Source of the DNA: Orbilia blumenaviensis
Taxonomy: Eukaryota; Ascomycota; Orbiliomycetes; Orbiliales; Orbiliaceae
NCBI GenBank assembly: GCA_036872755.1
Contig: JAVHNS010000018.1
Span: 744,001-808,000, forward strand
Reading direction: 5' to 3'
Length of the DNA: 64,000 nucleotides
The first letter of the stretch is position 1. The number at the start of each line of letters is the position of its first letter. Positions 25,236 through 36,300 of the stretch are shown here, one piece after another. Below the pieces are notes generated by a model, which saw nothing but the letters and a program-made list of their open reading frames with translations, made no database searches and had not been told where the DNA came from. The position numbers and the translations under genes are program-made.

Positions 25236-28200
25236 TTAAACCCATCCATCCCCCTCCCCACCGTCCAAAAGCTCCTTAATAGTCTCCCCTAGCACCTTGA
25301 AATCCACCGGCTTGCTCACATACCTCGAGAACCCGGCTGCCTTGCACCGTTCCGCAACATCACTCATCACGTTCGCCGACAGTGCTATTATCGGTGTTCG
25401 TTCCACGCCATTCTCCCGTTCCCACGCCCGGATCTCGGCGCATGTTGCGAACCCGTCCTTACGCGGCATGTGCAGATCACACTGTGTTTCCCTCCCCCCG
25501 TATTAGCAACCCACTTCCCTCAAGTATATATCACATATACAAAACAAAACAAAGCCGTAGATAGATATAGATATCGTAGACAGAACGTAAAAAAAGGGGG
25601 GAAAGAAAGAAAGAAAGAAAGAAGGGAACTCACAAGAATCAAACTATACCACCCCACCCCCCTCTCCCAAACTTTACTCACACACTCCTCCCCATCAGCC
25701 GCAGTCTCAACCTCAACCCCAACCCTTCCCAAAAACCTCAACAAAACCTTCTGATTCACAAGATTATCCTCCACCAGCAGCACTTTATGTCCCTTATTCC
25801 CCACTTCACGCTCCATCCTCCTAAACACCGCCTTCTGACTCTCCACTACCTGTTGTGCTGTGTGTCTATACCGATCCATCGAGGCGTCGCATTGCTTCTC
25901 CGGGTCAAAGATGACGCTCAACCGCGACGGCTTGATCGGTTTATATATAAACTGCACTCGCGGGCCCATCTTCTCATATAACCCCGGATCAGCCTCAATA
26001 ATCCCCGTCCTATGAATCGGTGTCGTAAGAATAACCATCGTAGTGCTAGCATACCGCTCACAAACCACCTTCGTAATCTCCGCGGTTTGCGCATAATCCG
26101 GCACGTTAACGACAATATGTGAAAACCCGACGCCGTTGTTCTTGTGGCGCTTCAGTAGCTTTTGTGCCTCTTCGACGTCCTTTACGACTTTGATCTGTGC
26201 TGGTATGCTCTTCGGTAGGACGGTGCGGATGTGACTCTCGATCGCGAGACGGCTGAATGGCATGAAGGATATAATCAAGATTCCGAACCGTTCGATCTCG
26301 CAGCATTCCTCTTCGCCTTCATCTTTATCTTTATCTTTTATAAGCGTCGTTACTGCGGCGACTACCTCATCATTCTGCTTCTCCCTCGCCGCCTTCTCAA
26401 CCTTCTCTTGAACCTCAACCGGTAGCGAAAACCGCATCGAACTCGGATCCTGCGCCGATGGCACGGGATGCGCCAACGCCCTTTGACTATCCGTACTCAA
26501 CGGCGCAACCGCCCCTGCAATCAACCCTTCACCCAAGCTCCCACAACTAGTAACCACAGACCCAGCCTCCGTCCCCGAAGAATCAATCAAAGACGGCGGC
26601 GTCGTCATCGCAGGCGTTACCTCCGCCCCTTCCTGCCGGGGTACTTTACACACCGCCGAAAACCAAAACTTCGACCCTTCACCTTTCTTACTCGTCGCTA
26701 GCATTTTTCCACCGTGTAGTTCTACCAACTGTCGTGAGATAACTAGTCCTAACCCGCTTCCGCCGTGCGCTCGAGTACTGGAACCATCGATCTGGCTGAA
26801 CGGCTTGAACATCAACTCCTCGTCCTTTTTGTCGAATCCGGGCCCTGTGTCGTAGCACTCGAATCCGAGCATTACTGTATCTGGTGGTAATGTTTGGTCT
26901 TCGATCACAAAGCATCGAGTAAACACCTCCCCTTTGCTCGTGAACTTAATCGCATTCTTCCCCCCCCCAAAAGAACAAATAAAATAAAAAATACCACAGT
27001 CAGCCTCCCCACTTCACCATAAAAAAGGGTAATTAATAGAAATAGCAGTACTCACCCCGACAATATTCAAAATCACCTGCCTCAACCGAATCCGATCCCC
27101 ACAAACAACCTCCGGCACCCCCGTCTCAACCAAATAATTCAACTCCAACTCCTTCGAAATCGCCATCGTGCTCAACAGCTCCTGCGCATCCTCCACCAAC
27201 GCTCTAACTCCAAACCACTCCTCCCCAAGCCTCATCATCCCCGCTTCAACTTTGCTCAAATCCAGGATATCATTGATAACCATCAACAACCCATCACTGC
27301 TGCTACTGATCGTATGGCAGTAATCAAGCTGTTCCCCGTTCAGTGGCGTATCAAGCAGGAAGTTAACCATTCCACTGATCCCAATCAACGGCGTCCGGAT
27401 CTCATGCGACATATTACTCAAAAACCTAGTTTTGCTCTCCATCGCCTTCTTCGCCGCATCATTCGCATCCTTCAACCGCTGCTCAAGAAGCTTATGATCA
27501 TTAATATCCGTGCATGTCCCAAACCACATCCCCTCAACGCTAGACGCTTCAACAGATACACATCTCACAAGATGCCATCTATACTCCCCATCCTTTCTTC
27601 TCAACCTTAACTCCGTAGAAAACGGCGGCGAAGACCCTTCATCCGCACCTTTTCCTTTCGTCTCCGCCGTCTCCGCATCACCACCACCATTATTATTCCC
27701 ATTACCAGCTTCCCCACTAACGGCTTTAAACCACGCCCCGAGAGCCTTCTCCTTCGCCGTCATCTGCTCCATCCTAAACCCCGGCAAAGCGCACTTAAAC
27801 CGATCAGCAGGGTGCACAAACTCCATAAACCCAAGCTGTAAAGCCTGATCCAAAGTCTGTCCCGAATACTCTAACCACTGATTATTCGCAAACGTGATTC
27901 CGGCACTCAACGTAGCCGCAAACACGATCTGTGGACTGCTATTCGCCAAACTTCTATACTTCGCCTCAGACTCCGCCATCTCCGCCTGTCGAGCAGCGTT
28001 CACCTCCGCGATCCGCTGGTCGTGAATATCCATGTTCGTTCCGAACCAATGCACTATCATACCACGATTATCCCGCAATGGCACGGCACGGATCATGAAC
28101 CAGCGGTAGTGTCCATCAAACCTTCGGATCCGGATTTGATACGAAAACGGCTCTCCCTTGCGCACCGCCGCCAGCCAAAGTCGTATATAATTCGCCCGAT

Positions 28201-31200
28201 CATCCGGGTGGAAAGGTTCGTATGGATCAGCCATGAATTCCTCGGCTGTGGCACCTCTATAACTCAGCATTCGTGAATTAACCCAAGTAGTCTCACCGGT
28301 CTGCGGCGCGGCTGTGAAAACGTGAACGGGGATGGCATCGATGATAGTGCGTAGCAACTTATTCGATGGCGGCGGCATATTCTTCTGCTGGACGTTGTCG
28401 AATTGGTGATTATTATTATTATTGTTATGACCGTGATGATTGTGATTATGATGTCCAACGACCGGCGTCTTCGGCGCACCCCTGTCAAATCCCGGGCTCA
28501 TCGGTATATTTGAAGAACTTGCGATCGTAGGAAACGACGCCCCAACATCCGCCCCACGTGAATGTAGCCTCGTGTGGTGTTTGTAAGAACTAGCGAGTGA
28601 TGAGTGCCGTCGGAGGGGTATACGCTTCTTCGAATCGTTCTTGCCATCGGATTCAACTTTAAGCTCCTCGGTACTTGGCGATGGAAGCGGGTAGATTGCT
28701 GATTCGAGGGCGGATTCGATTGCTTGTAGATCATGGGTAGCACTGGGCATAACGGGTGTAGACGCGCCCCCGCGGTCCGGTGGTGCAGATCCACTAAGCG
28801 CCCCAGGACGTAGTTTAAACTCCCTAGAATCCAAAGATGACGGCGGTAGAGGTGCATGCAGTGGAGTTTCAGGCAGGGGTATGCTACTCGGAGTTTCAGG
28901 CACCGACGTGGGAGGAAGCATGTCTATCGTCGGGATGGATATGTAATGCGGCTTCCTGGACGGTGTGTTCAAGATAGCATCGATATTGAGTTCCGCGTCC
29001 TGCGGCATACCGAAGAAACCTGTTGTCGTAGTCGGGGTGCTCTGTTCCCTTAGCTCTGATCTAGGCGTCAAGATAGCTTTGGGGGTTTGTATATCCTCAG
29101 ACGACGGCATATCCACACTTCCCTCCCTCTCAGAATCCGACGCCTTCTCCGATTCAGAAGTATTAGCCCTCTCCCTCGTCTTCTTGCCATTAGACTGAGG
29201 CTCCATAACCTCCGAAATAGTCCTGGGCATAGGAGGTCGAGGTAGCCGTCCCGTAGCTTCCTCTATTAAATGATTAATCCTCGACTGATGCGGTTTTATA
29301 ATCGTCGGCGTCGGCTGCTCCCCAGGACTCATGGGAACCTGATAAACACCTGCACTGGTCCTTCGTTTAGGATTAGGCGGTCGCTGGCTGGCTGAAAAAT
29401 ATCCATCGCCATTGAAGCCCTTAGGACTAGGTGTGTTCATCGGACTTCGATTGGGGTCTCCGAATGAAGCTATTAAATCTTGATTTGGCGTTCCTGCTAG
29501 TGAATTAGCGTTCGATGAGGATTTGGTGTAGTCGCTCGGACTGGTGACGCTCATAATCGAAGAGGCGACATCGCCCTGTTTCCGCTCCGCTGAGACTTCC
29601 GCACCCTGGAATTGTAGATGTGAAAGCTGGAGTGCGGCGTTAGAATGGGCTTGTGAGAGTGCAAAGGCCGTGGCCATGAGTGGGGATAAATGGGTAAGCG
29701 AGTGGACTAGGTTTTTGGGGTATGGGATAACAGATGATAGGATTGAAAGAATAGCGATTGGGGTTCTTTTCTCGGGAACATCTGATAGAACCGCGCTGCC
29801 CGCTGATCTTCTTCTGCCGAATTTGATAATTGAAGTAGACGGGTGTATCAGCGGTATATGGATCACTGTAGAGGCGTTCTCCAGACCTATGGCATGTATA
29901 GGCTCAGCGATCGAGTACTGAGGACTCTCGGCCGATGGATTGAAACACTCTTCATCCACTTTTGCAGGCGCAAAGAACGGGTTTTCAGTGGGATCAGCTC
30001 GGATCGCAGGCGACGGAGCCGGCGATTGAGACCAAGGAGAAGACACGGCCTGCTCGAACTCTTCAAATGCAGGAGCTTTAGTGGGAGACTTGGGTCGAAT
30101 TGTGTCTTTATATCTCATCTGAAAGTCCTCGACAGACGGGAACGGGAACCGCTTCCTCTTAGATTTTAAGGGAAGCTCAGCGGAAGATTGCTGCAGCTGC
30201 TTCTCCACGCATCTTTGCTCCTGCTGCAGCCTAGCTTTCTCCTCCTTTCTGGCAGCTAATCGTTCCCATTTCGTTTGCATATCCTTGTACTCTCGGGATA
30301 AAACGACGGTCTTTCCACGCTCGAGCACCCTGCTGACACCAGCACCATCTATCAAAGGCTCTCCATCATGTGTCAACGGCTGCAGATTCAAAAAGACCTG
30401 TCCCCGAGTATCACCGTCCTCAATCTGTAGGAGCGAGTCCATAGCATAATTTTGGATATCAGACTGTCCAGCGGCTTCCTTGGCAGCATCCCATTGAGAT
30501 AGCGACTGTTCAGTCAGGTCGACAGTTACAGGGGAGAAAACTGGGCCTGCAGTATCCGGGGGTATTATAACCGTTTCCACCGACTCCTGCGATAGGCCTC
30601 TATGCGGTCCATTTGGCAGCGGCAACTCTAATCTCTCGCCACCCTGGCTATGCTCACTATTATTTGTATGATCAATTCTCCTAGATATATCATCCGGGCA
30701 TGTTAAGGAGATAGAGTCTTCGTCGGCATCACTGTAGGTCGCTTTCTGGCCCCAGGGGGAGTTGGTGAGGTCGGTAAGATCGGTAGGGATGGTAAGCGAG
30801 AGTCTCTCAGCCTTGTAGAACTCTCGCATGATACGAACGACAGTGTCCCAGAAGCCATCGATACCCGGCTCAGAATGCAGTAGTAAGGCTAACTCGTATA
30901 GATTCGGAGAGGGGTAGTCCGGATTCTCGTAAGGGGTCGGTGGGTTCGTTTCCGGGGGGAAGAATGCTACGGAGGCTGGGGTGTTGGTGCCCGAAGGAAT
31001 GGCCCTGTCGTGGGGAGTGATAGAGGACGAAGCCCCCGTCGGAGACGATATAAGGGCATTATGGCTGAAGCGACTCATATTAGGGAATGGGTAAGATGGG
31101 GTCTTCGCGGGCTCTTGTCGATGAGGGGTTGTTGAGGAAGATGGTGGCGAATCCTGCGAGATCTGGCGGTCGAGGCGGGATTTGCGGCGGGAAGGGAGTT

Positions 31201-31496
31201 GCCTAGACATCTGGGAGTGGAGGTGAGAATTGTACGCCTGTGTAACAACATTCACATATACCATATGATGTAGAATAAGATATTAGAAGGCTTTTAATAA
31301 TAGTAATAATAATAATAATAAGACTAAGAATAATAGGTATGTTACAGCTATCGCAACAGGGATAGATATAGGATATGGTATTTATATGGAAGGGAAAACT
31401 TACCTCGCGCATAGACTCGACGGTCTGTCCATTGACGACCGAGATGCCATTGTAACTGGTGGAAGTGACAGAAGAATGGGGGTCTGTCTGGACCAT
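25236..31496 (-). CDS. hybrid histidine kinase with two PAS domains, four exons
   Basis: Exons 31496-31404, 31237-27056, 26956-25634 and 25481-25236, all phase 0, give 1947 residues. The N-terminal ~980 residues are mostly disordered (Ser/Pro-rich) with one ordered block near LYELALLLHSEPGIDGFWDT. Then PAS 1 (about 989-1109, AIPVHVFTAAPQTGETTWVN), PAS 2 (about 1117-1297, ending GTCTDINDHK), HisKA with phosphoacceptor His1309 in FLSNMSHEIRTPLIG, HATPase (N-box NAIKFTSKG, FSQIDGSSTRAHGGSGLGL), a degenerate receiver-like domain (about 1644-1781) and a C-terminal receiver (VLLVEDNLVNQKV; Asp1868 in ILCDLHMPRKDG; SKPVD lysine). It should feed a His-Asp phosphorelay through an HPt protein. No membrane segments, so cytosolic sensing through PAS is likely; signal unknown. 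The start could lie at an upstream in-frame Met (31577). Confidence 0.95.
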
Positions 31497-32404
31497 GGCG
31501 ACAGACCTATGCCATTCGGCAAGCACGCCCACGTAACTCAAGCACACAAGGAAAGAAGAGGATGTATCGCCAGTCAATGAAGTACGTAAACAAGTAAATA
31601 ATTAGTCAAGTCGGTGAGTGGAGAATTAGGCACACGAGTAAGTAAGGTACTAAGTAAGTCGGATGGAAAGTCGACACGGATCTGGGTAAGTACTAGGTCT
31701 GTCGGTCGGTAGTTTGGTAAAGACGTAAGTAAGTGGTTAAGTATGCAATTAGAGAAGTAGTTGATGAGAATTTCGAGAATGGAAGGCAAAGAATTCTAGA
31801 GAGAAAGAAGTTCTGAGGGAAGAGTGGAGACAAGTCCTGACAACGGAGTTACTGCTAGGCCCAGTCCGGCGCTGATCGTCTGTTCCAACCCAACCCGGCT
31901 TGTCTTATATATAAAGCGCCACCGCTGCTTGCTGCTGCTTCTGATTCTTCTCCGTGTTTCTTCGACAATAACTAGGTACTTACCTACTTGCTGGGTAGTA
32001 ACGTATATATCCTGTCTATGTCCTGTCTGTATCGTGTTCTGCCGAAGAGGGGTCCCATGCAGATGTGCGGGTTTGACTAAGTACTTCTGAGCAAGTTGCC
32101 GCTTGGTAGTTTGGCAGGCTGGGTTGGGCTAGGTTGGGTGGCCGGTGAACGGGGGATGGACTGGCCATTGATGTTGTTGGTTTATGCTCTGAACATAAGA
32201 TGGGCCGATGACGTCACTATGCTGCAGGTCCATTTCCTGTTTTGCTAGCGTCTTGGCACAATCACCAGACCCTGACCCGACCCCATTCTACTTTATTTGT
32301 GAAATATTACCAATACCAAATGCACCAATGCAAATGCCAATTATCGTGTACGAATGTCGATGTACGAGACCGGTATCCGATCAGTGCATATCACTTTTGT
32401 TATT
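31497..32404. other. spacer upstream of the histidine kinase
   Basis: Rich in GTAAGT/AAGTA-like words on one side (31575-31740) and in short GT/AG patches. Contains AGGTACTTACCTACTTG near 31973. Likely kinase promoter and 3' side of the CIR_N gene. No gene seen. Confidence 0.5.
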
Positions 32405-33742
32405 TTATTTCTGCTGGAATTGCCGGCTGTATCTGCCCCCCGACGGAGCCCAAGCCGGTTGTCGTAGGGCCAATTCACCCTCCACCAGTGCCCGCTCCCT
32501 CTTCCTCTCGGACTCCTCTCGCTTCCTCTTCTCCTCCCTAAGCCTGTCGATCCCCCCCTCCTCCCCCTCTCTCTTCTTCTTCTCACCGTCCCTGTCCCTG
32601 TCCCTGCCCGTCTCCCTCCGACTGGGACTCCTCGACCTGTCATCTCTACCTCTGCCTCTGCCTCTACCTCTGTCTCTGTCTCTGTCTTTGTCCCCGCGCC
32701 TGTGCCTATCCTTTTCCTTGTCTTTGTCTCTGTCTGTATGCCTGTGCCCGTGTCGGTGTCTATCCCGTGACCTGTCTCGTGACCTGTCCCTTGACCTCGG
32801 CCTGTCCCTAGCCCTGCTGTCTTTATTCTTGATTTCTTTGGTATTACTTTCTCTGCGCCGTTCCAGGCCAAACCCCATGACATCGGCGTCTCTTCTCCTT
32901 CGTTCGTCTTCAGCCTCTTTCCTAACCTCTCTCAGCTTCTCCAGTCCAAACTTCATCTCTCTTAGTGGGTCTAGCTCTCCGACCCTCCTCTCTTCCCTCT
33001 TTTTGTCCTTCTGCTGCTGTTGCTGTAGTTGTTGTAAACTCTCATCCGGTGGGTTTCGAGAGGAATACCATGGTTCAGCCGGCCGTGTCAGTCTCATGGT
33101 GTACTGCTCCAGTTCCTTCTCCTCCTCCTCTTTCCGCTTCTTATCCGCATTATTGGCCTTCTTTGCGTAGTTTGATTCGCGCGGGAACAAGTTAATGTGC
33201 CCATCGTCGCCGGTTAGTGATGTTATTGTGTCGTTGCCATCCACTCTTCTTCGATTGGACTCTCTAGGGTCATTATTTGTAGAACCAAGAGTCGCAGTGG
33301 TGGTAGCAGCGCTACGCCTAGTGGTCCCGGTACCAACAAACGAACTGGTGATATCAGCATTGGTAGCAGTACCGGCACTTATACTACTACTCGTAGCAAT
33401 GGTGGTGGCGGTATTTGTAGTATTAGTAAAATTAGGATCCATCCGGCTTCTAAGGATTTGTAGCCGGTGCTCGGCGTCTTCGAGCTGCATCCGTCGCTCC
33501 TGCTCTTCCTCTCTCAGCTGGGCATCTCTCTCGTCGCGCCGGACGCGCTCCTGGTTTTTGGCGGACCCGACGTGCCATGATTTGTGCTGCAGCAGGTTCC
33601 TATGATTCTTCGCCCAACACGGTCAGCCATCAGCTACAAATTCTCATAAACAACAACATATAATAAAACAGTACAATAGGGTAAGATACAAAAGCTGTCG
33701 TCGAATGATATAGTAGAAGAATGGGAGGACTTACAGGGGCAT
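32405..33742 (-). CDS. CIR_N-domain protein, LENG1-like, RD-rich, two exons
   Basis: Exons 33742-33735 (only MP and two bases of a Leu codon) and 33599-32405 give 400 residues. The join reads MPLNLLQHKSWHVGSAKNQ and continues ERVRRDERDAQLREEEQERR, the CIR N-terminal domain shared by LENG1, Cwc25 and CIR; the form KSWHV...RVRRDE and the following HRLQILRSR point to LENG1-like fungal proteins rather than Cwc25 (which has KSWHP). The body is charged; residues about 230-310 are runs of RD, RS, KD and HRH dipeptides, as in splicing-associated RS/RD proteins. The tail is SGGRYSRQFQQK. A nuclear, RNA-processing role is inferred from domain and composition. Shares a 416-bp divergent promoter with the Mo25 gene. 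Confidence 0.82.
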
Positions 33743-34158
33743 GATGACTGGCTGACTGGCTGATGTATGTTGTATGAAGTATGTTAGTGAACCAGTGATG
33801 AGAACTTTATATCACTAGTAGGTGGTAGTCATAGTCATGGAGGTGGTTAGGAGCAGTGCCAAGCCCAAGCGATAGGCGATGATAAGCGACCTGTTTAAGG
33901 AAGCGAATAAACAAAAGCTCCTCCTCCCGCCAACGGAGCTGAGACCCTTTTGATTATTATCTGCATTTCCATTCTCGTGCTGGCCACCTCTCTCTTCTTC
34001 TTGTGCCCTCTCCCTTCCCTCCTTCCCTCCCTTCCTCTCCTCTGTCTCTCGACTTCATCTTAACCTCACCTCTTAGCCTTCTTCCAGCATTCTGGCTACT
34101 ACTCTACCTATCCTCCTACGGCGAATAATACCGCTTCTCCTCCTCCTGCCCGCCAACC
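33743..34158. promoter_or_regulatory. bidirectional promoter between CIR_N gene and Mo25/Hym1 gene
   Basis: The two start codons face away from each other across 416 bp. The half next to the Mo25 start is CT-rich (CTCTTCTTCTTGTG, CCTTCCTTCCCTCC), as in fungal leaders. No clear TATA box. Confidence 0.6.
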
Positions 34159-35693
34159 ATGTCGTTCCTGTTCGGTCGCAGCAAGGACAAAGGCCCTGGT
34201 GAGGCAGTCAGGCGCCTCAGAGAACATCTGCTCAAGCTCGACCAGCCTGGTGCCCGGCGGACGGTAAGCTTCACGCCCTCCCAATTGGCTGTTGCTGGTG
34301 GTGGTGGGATATCACCAGCACTGGGATGATTTGGTGTGATGTTACAAACATATATATCTACATATAATGGTGGTTGACGGTTCATGTCGATGCTGGAACA
34401 GGCACAGGAGGAGGCAGGAAAGCAGTTGCGCCTCATCAGGAACGAACTTGCTCCAGTGCCAGGTAAGGGCTACTTTTTCCTTTTCCCTCTCGCTCCCTCT
34501 GTCTTATTATCAACCCTTCTGAAGCTGGTGTGACATGCTGGGAACAGCTGAATCAGGGATCATACTGATGCTGACAGGGGTACTTCATAGGCGACGAGAA
34601 CAACGACAACATCTTTGCCATTGCCCAGGAGGCTTGTGCGCTCGATCTTTTCCCTATTCTCGCCATCTGTCTACCTAAGCTCGACTTCGAGGTACTTCCT
34701 ACCCTACTCTATCCTCCTCTACTCGTTACATCACATACTATAAATGGTTAAGTTGGGGAAAAGAGAGAGAAAGTCAGACTAAAATATATGAATTGAAAGG
34801 CTCGAAAGGATTCCACTACGATCTTGAACGCCCTCCTCCGCTACAATGTCCAGAATGCTCAGATATGTGTCCTATACCTCGCAGGTCGCCACCAGAGCGG
34901 CCACCGTCCGGACACAATCCTCACCCTCGTAAACGCCTACAATGACGCTGAAACATCCTCCAACAGTGGCCAGATCCTCAAGGAAGCATTCAAATACGAA
35001 CCTCTCGCCAGGATCGCCCTGTACGACCCCTCTTTCTGGAACTTTTTCACTTATGTCCAAGGCGGCCGTTTCGACACGAGTAGTGACGCCTTCACTACCT
35101 TCAAAGTAGGATTCATCGACAGATATCGATATGAGGAGATGGGATTGCTGACGGAAAAGTAGGAACTACTCACACGACACAAAGTGCTCGTCGCCGAGTT
35201 CCTTGCTACAAATTACGATGAATTCTTCACCCAGTACAACGCCTTGCTGACATCCGACAACTACATCACCAAGCGTCAGTCTATAAAATTACTGGGCGAA
35301 ATTCTATTGGACCGTGCGAACTATAACATCATGACCGCATATGTTGACTCGCCGGACCATTTAAAACTGTGCATGAATTTGCTCAGGGATAAGTCGAAGA
35401 ACGTGCAGTATGAAGCATTTCACGTGTTCAAGGTTTTTGTCGCCAATCCGAAGAAAAGTAAACCGGTAGAATCTCTGCTAGTCAAGAATAGAGATCAGCT
35501 ACTGAGATTTCTGCCGAAGTTTCACGAAGATCGGAAGGGTAGGTTCCTCCTCTCCGTTTCCACTTAACATTATCAACTTTTGTGAATAGAGGCTAATTGT
35601 GTAGACGATGAACAATTCAACGATGAGAAGGCATTCCTGCTGAAACAGATCGAAGTGCTCGGCCAACCTCCAGGATTCCCACAGCAGATCTAA
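34159..35693 (+). CDS. hym1: Mo25/Hym1-like scaffold protein, six exons
   Basis: Exons 34159-34263, 34402-34462, 34591-34691, 34800-35105, 35163-35538 and 35605-35693 give 345 residues, the normal Mo25 length. Sequence follows the family: [127 protein letters not shown] and the end [11 protein letters not shown]. It is an all-helical ARM-like scaffold. In yeasts Hym1/Pmo25 is part of the RAM/MOR network controlling Ndr kinase, polarity and cell separation; in Neurospora HYM-1 is needed for fusion and growth. The small exons at the 5' end are typical of this gene. Confidence 0.96.
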
Positions 35694-36300
35694 CACCCCT
35701 TCATTCTCAATTTCTCACTATAATCCATCCATCGTCATCTCCGCTTAGCACGCAATTGGCGAATAAAAGCGTTCTTAGAGAGTACCTTCCTTGTCTCTTT
35801 CTTTCTTTCATTGTACGTTTGTAAAGCATTACCGTAACTATATCATCATTATTAGTGTCCTATATCCAGAGTTCTATATCTTTGCTCCTTTTTTTCGGTT
35901 CGCTTGGGATCACTCTTGTTCGGTTTTTCTCTGAGTCCTTTTTTTGAGTATCGTGTCTTTTGATTGAATACGCATTGCGATTGCATGCAACTGATTGAGC
36001 TGGCGAACTACAAAAATAAAAGAAACCAATGATACCTCTTGATGCGTTTCTTTTTTTTTTCTCTACAAAAGACATCTGCCTGCCATCTATATCGCTCGTT
36101 TTCCCAATTCCCAACATATACCACTCATATATAGGTACTTTGTGGAGCCAAAGACTACAATTGAATCTCATTATAAATCTACAAAAATTTAACTAACCAA
36201 AACGCGAACGCCACCACAAGTACTAACTAAACTAACCTACAAAGAGCCTTCAGATATCTAAAAACTACTTGAGCTATACTCTATATAGTAGTTAGGCGGT
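35694..36300. other. tail-to-tail spacer between hym1 and sec18
   Basis: Convergent 3' ends. T-rich runs (35884-35895, 35939-35946, 36050-36061). No gene seen; both 3' UTRs and polyadenylation sites must lie here. Confidence 0.55.

Noticed and set aside
32208..33170. 320-residue plus-strand Ser/Leu-rich frame
   Set aside because: Antisense shadow of the RD-rich CIR_N gene, which has clear domain support on the minus strand.
32405..33742. Identification as splicing factor Cwc25
   Set aside because: The CIR_N start reads KSWHV...RVRRDE, as in LENG1-like proteins, rather than the KSWHP...ERVW of Cwc25.
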